A stretch of 42,973 nt of DNA from Oceanococcus sp. (GTDB lineage: Bacteria > Pseudomonadota > Gammaproteobacteria > Nevskiales > Oceanococcaceae): positions 1-42,973 of the forward strand of contig JASBUL010000078.1 of assembly GCA_030147945.1 (NCBI GenBank), read 5' to 3'. Every line of letters begins with the position of its first letter. Position 1 is the stretch's first letter. Positions 39,300 to 42,973 of this stretch are shown here, one piece after another. The notes beneath the pieces are model-generated. The model ran no database searches and was not told the DNA's origin. It was given only the letters and a program-made list of their open reading frames with translations. Position numbers and translations under genes: made by a program.

Positions 39300-39331
39300 G
39301 ACAACGCCCCGATCACATCGGAGCTTCCCTT

Positions 39332-39360
39332 AGATAGGGGTGATTGCGCCCGGTTCAATC
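39332..39360 (-). promoter_or_regulatory. Candidate σ32 (heat-shock) promoter for htpX
   Basis: On the minus strand TTGAA (39354-39358), 13 bases, then CCCCTATCT (39332-39340) resemble the σ32 consensus CTTGAA / CCCCATnT. It overlaps the parC stop codon (39355-39357) and would give a leader of about 80 bases containing the hairpin at 39277-39299. Confidence 0.5.
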
Positions 39361-41658
39361 CCCGGCGTCAGCTGCTGGCGGCGTTTCACTGGAAGGCTGT
39401 TCAGGCTCACCGATGCTCATCTCTTCGCCGATCACCTGCAGCTCATCCACACGCTGCAAACCGCGCGGCAACACCTGACCACGGCTGGCGCGTTTGCCGG
39501 AGAAGCGTTCGATGTCATCGGCCTTGAGCGTAAAGCTGCGCTTGCCGGCGTCCAGCTTGAGCTGCTGGCCAGGCCCCATCAGGCACCAGTGGGCAATCGT
39601 TTCTCCGGCCTTCAGACCGATCAGCTTGTTGCCCTTGCCGCGTGGCAACTGGGGCAGTTCAGTCAACGGCTGGATCAGCAGACGACCCACATTGCTGATG
39701 ATGGCCAGACGCAGATCTTCGGGCTGCGCGGTGAGTTTGAGCGGTGGCAGGACAGCCGCACCTTTGGGCAGCGTCAGACAGGCCTTGCCGGCGCGGTTGC
39801 GGGTCTGCAGGTCAGCCTGGGTGACGATGAAGCCGTATCCGGCGTCACTGGCCAGCACGTAACGTTGCTCCGCCGGCCCCAGCGTGAGGCCGATGAAGGT
39901 GGCGCCATCGGCTGGATTGAGCTGTGCGGTCAGCGGCTCGCCCAGACTGCGTGCCGATGGCAAGCCGTGTGAGGCCACGCTGTAAGCCCGCCCGCTGGAG
40001 TCGAGGATCGACAGCAGCTGGCCGGTGCGCCCGCTAGCGGCCGCCATGAACTCATCGCCGGCCTTGTAGTTGAGGCTTTGCGGATCAACCTGGTAGCCCT
40101 TGCCGGCGCGAATCCAGCCCGCCTTGGACAGCACAACGGTGATCGGCTCGCTCGGCATCATCTGGGTTTCGTCGATCGCCTTGGCCTGCTCGCGCTCGAC
40201 CAGCGGCGTGCGCCGATCATCACCATAGGTTTCGGCGTCGGCCGTGATTTCCTTGGCAATCAGCTTCTTCAGCTTGGCGGCCGAGCCGAGCAAGGCCTCG
40301 AGCTGATCACGTTCCTTGGCCAGCTCATCCTGCTCGCCACGGATTTTCATTTCCTCCAGGCGCATCAAATGACGCAGCTTGAGGTTGAGCACCGCTTCGG
40401 CCTGAATGTCACTGAGCCCGAAGCGCTCCATCATCACCGCCTTGGGATCGTCCTCGGTACGGATGATGTGGATGACCTCATCGATGTTGAGGAAGGCGAT
40501 GAGCAGGCCGTCAAGAATATGCAGGCGGTCGCGGACCACACCCAGGCGGTACTCCAGCCGGCGCCGCACGGTCTGGGTGCGGTACTGCAGCCAGTCCACC
40601 AGCAGATCGCGCAGCCCACGCACCCCCGGACGGCCATCCAGGCCGATCACATTGATGTTGATACGGTAGGAACGCTCAAGGTCGGTGGTGGCGAACAGGT
40701 GGCTCATCAGGTCGTCCGCATCAACCCGGCGCGAACGCGGCGTAACCACGATGCGGGTCGGATTTTCATGATCCGACTCATCACGCAGATCCTCGACCAG
40801 CGGCAGCTTCTTGCTACGCATCTGGGCCGCGATCTGCTCCAGAATCTTGGAACCGCTGGCCTGGTGCGGCAGCGCAGTGATGACCACATCACCGTTGTCG
40901 TCGCGCTCCCAGCGGGCACGCAGACGAACCTGGCCATTGCCGGTCTGGTACATCTTGCGAATGTCGGCAGCGGGCGTAATCAGCTCGGCGCCGGTCGGAA
41001 AATCCGGCCCCGGCACGAGGGTAAACAGGGCCTCATCATCAAGCTGCGGATTGTCCAGCAGGGCCACACAGGCCTTGGCCACTTCGCGCAGATTGTGCGG
41101 CGGAATGTCGGTGGCCATACCCACCGCAATACCGGTGGTGCCATTGAGCAGTACATTGGGCAGACGCGCCGGCAGCGTGCACGGCTCTTTCAGGGTGCCG
41201 TCGAAATTCGGCTGCCACTCAACCGTGCCCTGACCCAGCTCGGCCAGCAAAACCTCGGAATAACGGGTCAGCTTGGCCTCGGTGTAACGCATGGCCGCAA
41301 ACGATTTGGGATCGTCCGGTGCGCCCCAGTTGCCCTGCCCGTCAATCAGCGGGTAGCGGTAACTGAAGTCCTGCGCCATCAGCACCATCGCTTCGTAGCA
41401 CGCGGAATCGCCATGCGGATGGAATTTGCCGATGACGTCACCGACGGTGCGGGCGGACTTCTTGGGCTTGGCGCTGGCGCTCAGCCCCAGCTCGGACATC
41501 GCATAGACGATACGTCGCTGCACCGGTTTGAGCCCGTCCCCCAGATGCGGCAAGGCGCGATCCAGGATGACGTACATCGAGTAATCCAGATACGCGCGCT
41601 CGGCGAACTGGGAAAGCGGCAGGCTCTCAGGAGCCTCCATGTCAGTGATATCAACCAT
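39355..41658 (-). CDS. parC: DNA topoisomerase IV subunit A
   Basis: ParC is the DNA breakage-reunion subunit of topoisomerase IV, which decatenates daughter chromosomes. The 767-aa product starts at the ATG at 41658. Active-site Tyr125 is in [10 protein letters not shown]. The quinolone-resistance region reads [17 protein letters not shown] with Ser85 and Glu89, equivalent to E. coli Ser80/Glu84, so it is wild type there. The C-terminal β-pinwheel (about 500-740) has repeated segments such as [13 protein letters not shown], and an acidic Pro/Glu tail follows. Topo IV ParC and not GyrA is indicated by its place beside parE and its length. A GGAG lies 12 bases upstream, rather far. Confidence 0.96.
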   Translation of the reverse strand: MVDITDMEAPESLPLSQFAERAYLDYSMYVILDRALPHLGDGLKPVQRRIVYAMSELGLSASAKPKKSARTVGDVIGKFHPHGDSACYEAMVLMAQDFSYRYPLIDGQGNWGAPDDPKSFAAMRYTEAKLTRYSEVLLAELGQGTVEWQPNFDGTLKEPCTLPARLPNVLLNGTTGIAVGMATDIPPHNLREVAKACVALLDNPQLDDEALFTLVPGPDFPTGAELITPAADIRKMYQTGNGQVRLRARWERDDNGDVVITALPHQASGSKILEQIAAQMRSKKLPLVEDLRDESDHENPTRIVVTPRSRRVDADDLMSHLFATTDLERSYRININVIGLDGRPGVRGLRDLLVDWLQYRTQTVRRRLEYRLGVVRDRLHILDGLLIAFLNIDEVIHIIRTEDDPKAVMMERFGLSDIQAEAVLNLKLRHLMRLEEMKIRGEQDELAKERDQLEALLGSAAKLKKLIAKEITADAETYGDDRRTPLVEREQAKAIDETQMMPSEPITVVLSKAGWIRAGKGYQVDPQSLNYKAGDEFMAAASGRTGQLLSILDSSGRAYSVASHGLPSARSLGEPLTAQLNPADGATFIGLTLGPAEQRYVLASDAGYGFIVTQADLQTRNRAGKACLTLPKGAAVLPPLKLTAQPEDLRLAIISNVGRLLIQPLTELPQLPRGKGNKLIGLKAGETIAHWCLMGPGQQLKLDAGKRSFTLKADDIERFSGKRASRGQVLPRGLQRVDELQVIGEEMSIGEPEQPSSETPPAADAGD

Positions 41659-41685
41659 CGTTGTTCAACTCCAGTGCAACTCAGC

Positions 41686-41788
41686 TGCCTTGCAAGCTGT
41701 GTTTCGAAACTCGCTCAAGTACATCCATGTATCGCTTGTCATCGGCCATCCAGGCCTCTGACAGTTTCGAAACACAGCTTACAAGGCA
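41686..41788. repeat. 103-bp palindromic element between parE and parC (26-bp arms)
   Basis: The left arm 41686-41711 and right arm 41763-41788 are inverted copies of 26 bp with a single mismatch (41693 against 41781). In the parE-parC transcript that mismatch becomes a G-U pair, so all 26 positions can pair. Each arm contains TTTCGAAA. The 51-base interior holds a smaller inverted repeat TACAT-CC-ATGTA. It fills most of the 139-bp gap. It looks like a MITE- or REP-type dispersed repeat or an mRNA processing structure; the window contains only this copy. Confidence 0.85.
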
Positions 41789-41797
41789 AAATCGCAC

Positions 41798-42973
41798 CTA
41801 AACTTCTATATCCGCCCGGTCGCCGTTGGCTTCCAGCCAGGCCTTGCGGTCCGAGGCGCGCTTCTTGGCCAGCAGCATGTCGAGCATGCTTGATGCCCCA
41901 GCTTCATCGACCAGTTCCAGCCGCACCAGCCGACGGGTATCCGGCGCCATGGTGGTTTCACGCAGCTGCAGCGGATTCATCTCGCCCAGACCTTTAAAGC
42001 GCGTCACGCTGATCTTGCCCTTGAGCTTTTCCGCCTGGATGCGATCCAGCACACCGGCCCGCTCGGCTTCGTCCAGGGCGTAAAACACCTGCTTGCCGAC
42101 ATCGATACGGTACAGCGGCGGCATCGCCACGTAGACATGACCACCCGCCACCAGCGGGCGGAAATGCTGCATGAACAGGGCGCACAGCAGGGTCGCAATA
42201 TGCAAGCCATCCGAGTCGGCATCGGCCAGGATGCAGATCTTGCCGTAGCGCAGGCCGGACAGGTTGTCGCTGCCCAGATCCACCCCCAGCGCCACCGCAA
42301 TATCGTGAATCTCCTGCGAACCCATGGCGGTGTCGCTGTCGACCTCCCAGGTGTTCATGATCTTGCCGCGCAGCGGCAGGATGGCCTGGAAGTTGCGATC
42401 GCGCGCCTGCTTGGCGCTACCGCCGGCCGAGTCACCCTCGACCAGGAACAATTCGCCGCGGGCCGGATCATCACTCACACAGTCGGCCAGCTTGCCCGGC
42501 AAGGCCGGCCCGCTGACCACACGCTTGCGGGTGACTTTCTTGGCCGCACGCAGGCGTTTCTGGGCGCAACTGATGACCCACTGGGCCAGGATGTCGCCGG
42601 TTTCCGGATGACGATGCAGCCACATGCTGGTCGCGTCCTTGACAACGCCGGATACAAACGGCGCACATTCGCGCGAACTCAGACGTTCCTTGGTCTGACC
42701 GGCAAACTGCGGTTCCTCAAGTTTGACCGACAGTACATAGCTGACCCCGCTCCAGACATCCTCAGGAGCCAGTCGCACCCCACGTGGCAGCAGATTGCGG
42801 GTTTCCGCAAAATCACGCAGTGCTTCGGTCAGGCCGGTACGCAGTCCGTTGACGTGGGTGCCGCCCTGTGCGGTCGGGACCAGATTGACATAGCTTTCGC
42901 TCGGTCCTTCACCCCCGTTGGGCAACCACACCACCGCCCAGGAGGCCTCTTCATGCTCGCCCGCGAACTCGCC
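41798..42973 (-). CDS. parE: DNA topoisomerase IV subunit B (5' end outside window)
   Basis: ParE is the ATPase subunit of topoisomerase IV. The last 391 codons are present; the frame stays open to the right edge (GEFAGEHEEASWAVVWLPNG), so the N-terminal GHKL ATPase lies outside. Visible are the transducer domain, then the TOPRIM motifs LFLVEGDSAGGSAKQ and ILADADSDGLHIATLL, and the C-terminal segment FKGLGEMNPLQLRETTM. DSDG with GLH, and no long GyrB-type insert, fit ParE. It ends 139 bp before parC in the same direction. Confidence 0.96.
   Translation of the reverse strand, partial: GEFAGEHEEASWAVVWLPNGGEGPSESYVNLVPTAQGGTHVNGLRTGLTEALRDFAETRNLLPRGVRLAPEDVWSGVSYVLSVKLEEPQFAGQTKERLSSRECAPFVSGVVKDATSMWLHRHPETGDILAQWVISCAQKRLRAAKKVTRKRVVSGPALPGKLADCVSDDPARGELFLVEGDSAGGSAKQARDRNFQAILPLRGKIMNTWEVDSDTAMGSQEIHDIAVALGVDLGSDNLSGLRYGKICILADADSDGLHIATLLCALFMQHFRPLVAGGHVYVAMPPLYRIDVGKQVFYALDEAERAGVLDRIQAEKLKGKISVTRFKGLGEMNPLQLRETTMAPDTRRLVRLELVDEAGASSMLDMLLAKKRASDRKAWLEANGDRADIEV

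Noticed and set aside
40078-41997. Plus-strand frame of 639 codons over parC/parE
   Set aside because: It is a mirror frame of ParC and runs across the intergenic palindrome; no domain is recognisable.

Overview
This 43 kb window is GC-rich, gene-dense chromosomal DNA from a gammaproteobacterium. The support is lptF-lptG divergent from pepA, pepA-holC-valS, guaB-guaA-tadA divergent from xseA, a pssA-[ψ-like gene]-rimI block, parE-parC, and an outer-membrane phospholipase PldA. The Rrf2-sufBCDS layout and the PSD-like gene beside pssA suggest the Xanthomonadales/Nevskiales side of the class, but that placement is inference. I see no tRNA, rRNA, insertion sequence, prophage, CRISPR array or defence island. 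Almost every base lies in a gene or a short intergenic gap, and no gap exceeds about 300 bp.

Layout. 1-2070: two lipoprotein genes on the minus strand, the first cut by the window edge. 2171-4332: lptG and lptF (LPS export). 4567-9290: pepA, holC (DNA polymerase III χ) and valS on the plus strand. 9302-10792: a DUF3336/patatin-type lipase on the minus strand. 10929-14809: a MoxR ATPase, a DUF58 protein and a TgpA-like transglutaminase as a coupled operon. 14810-18868 (minus): a PSD-family protein, pssA, a UDG-4-fold protein with a ψ-like N-terminus, rimI, and a NrtA/NasS-like protein. 18957-22520: ilvC and ilvH on the minus strand, divergent from ilvB. 22520-23455: pldA. 23464-26967 (minus): guaB, guaA, tadA. 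27010-28371: xseA. 28424-29518: an OmpA-family porin. 29603-34713: Rrf2 regulator, sufB, sufC, sufD, sufS. 34775-37843: a Cache-HAMP-PAS-GGDEF-EAL protein with both catalytic motifs lost. 37922-38353: a small lipoprotein with a disrupted start. 38350-42973 (minus): parE (partial), parC, htpX.

Most of this is conserved housekeeping: LPS export, replication, branched-chain amino acids, purines, Fe-S assembly, phospholipids and topoisomerase IV. The parts most worth a second look are these. (1) The gene upstream of rimI, where E. coli has holD, carries a ψ-like clamp-loader peptide fused through a Pro/Ala linker to a family-4 UDG fold that has lost its Fe-S cysteines; the χ gene is also in this window. 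(2) A PSD-family protein beside pssA lacks the Gly-Ser self-cleavage site. (3) A GGDEF/EAL protein has both active sites degenerate and a decoy GGDEF string in the wrong place. (4) An 11-bp tandem duplication throws a lipoprotein signal peptide out of frame. (5) A 103-bp element between parE and parC folds into a 26-bp stem.

All family assignments were made by reading motifs. No database search or structure prediction was run.
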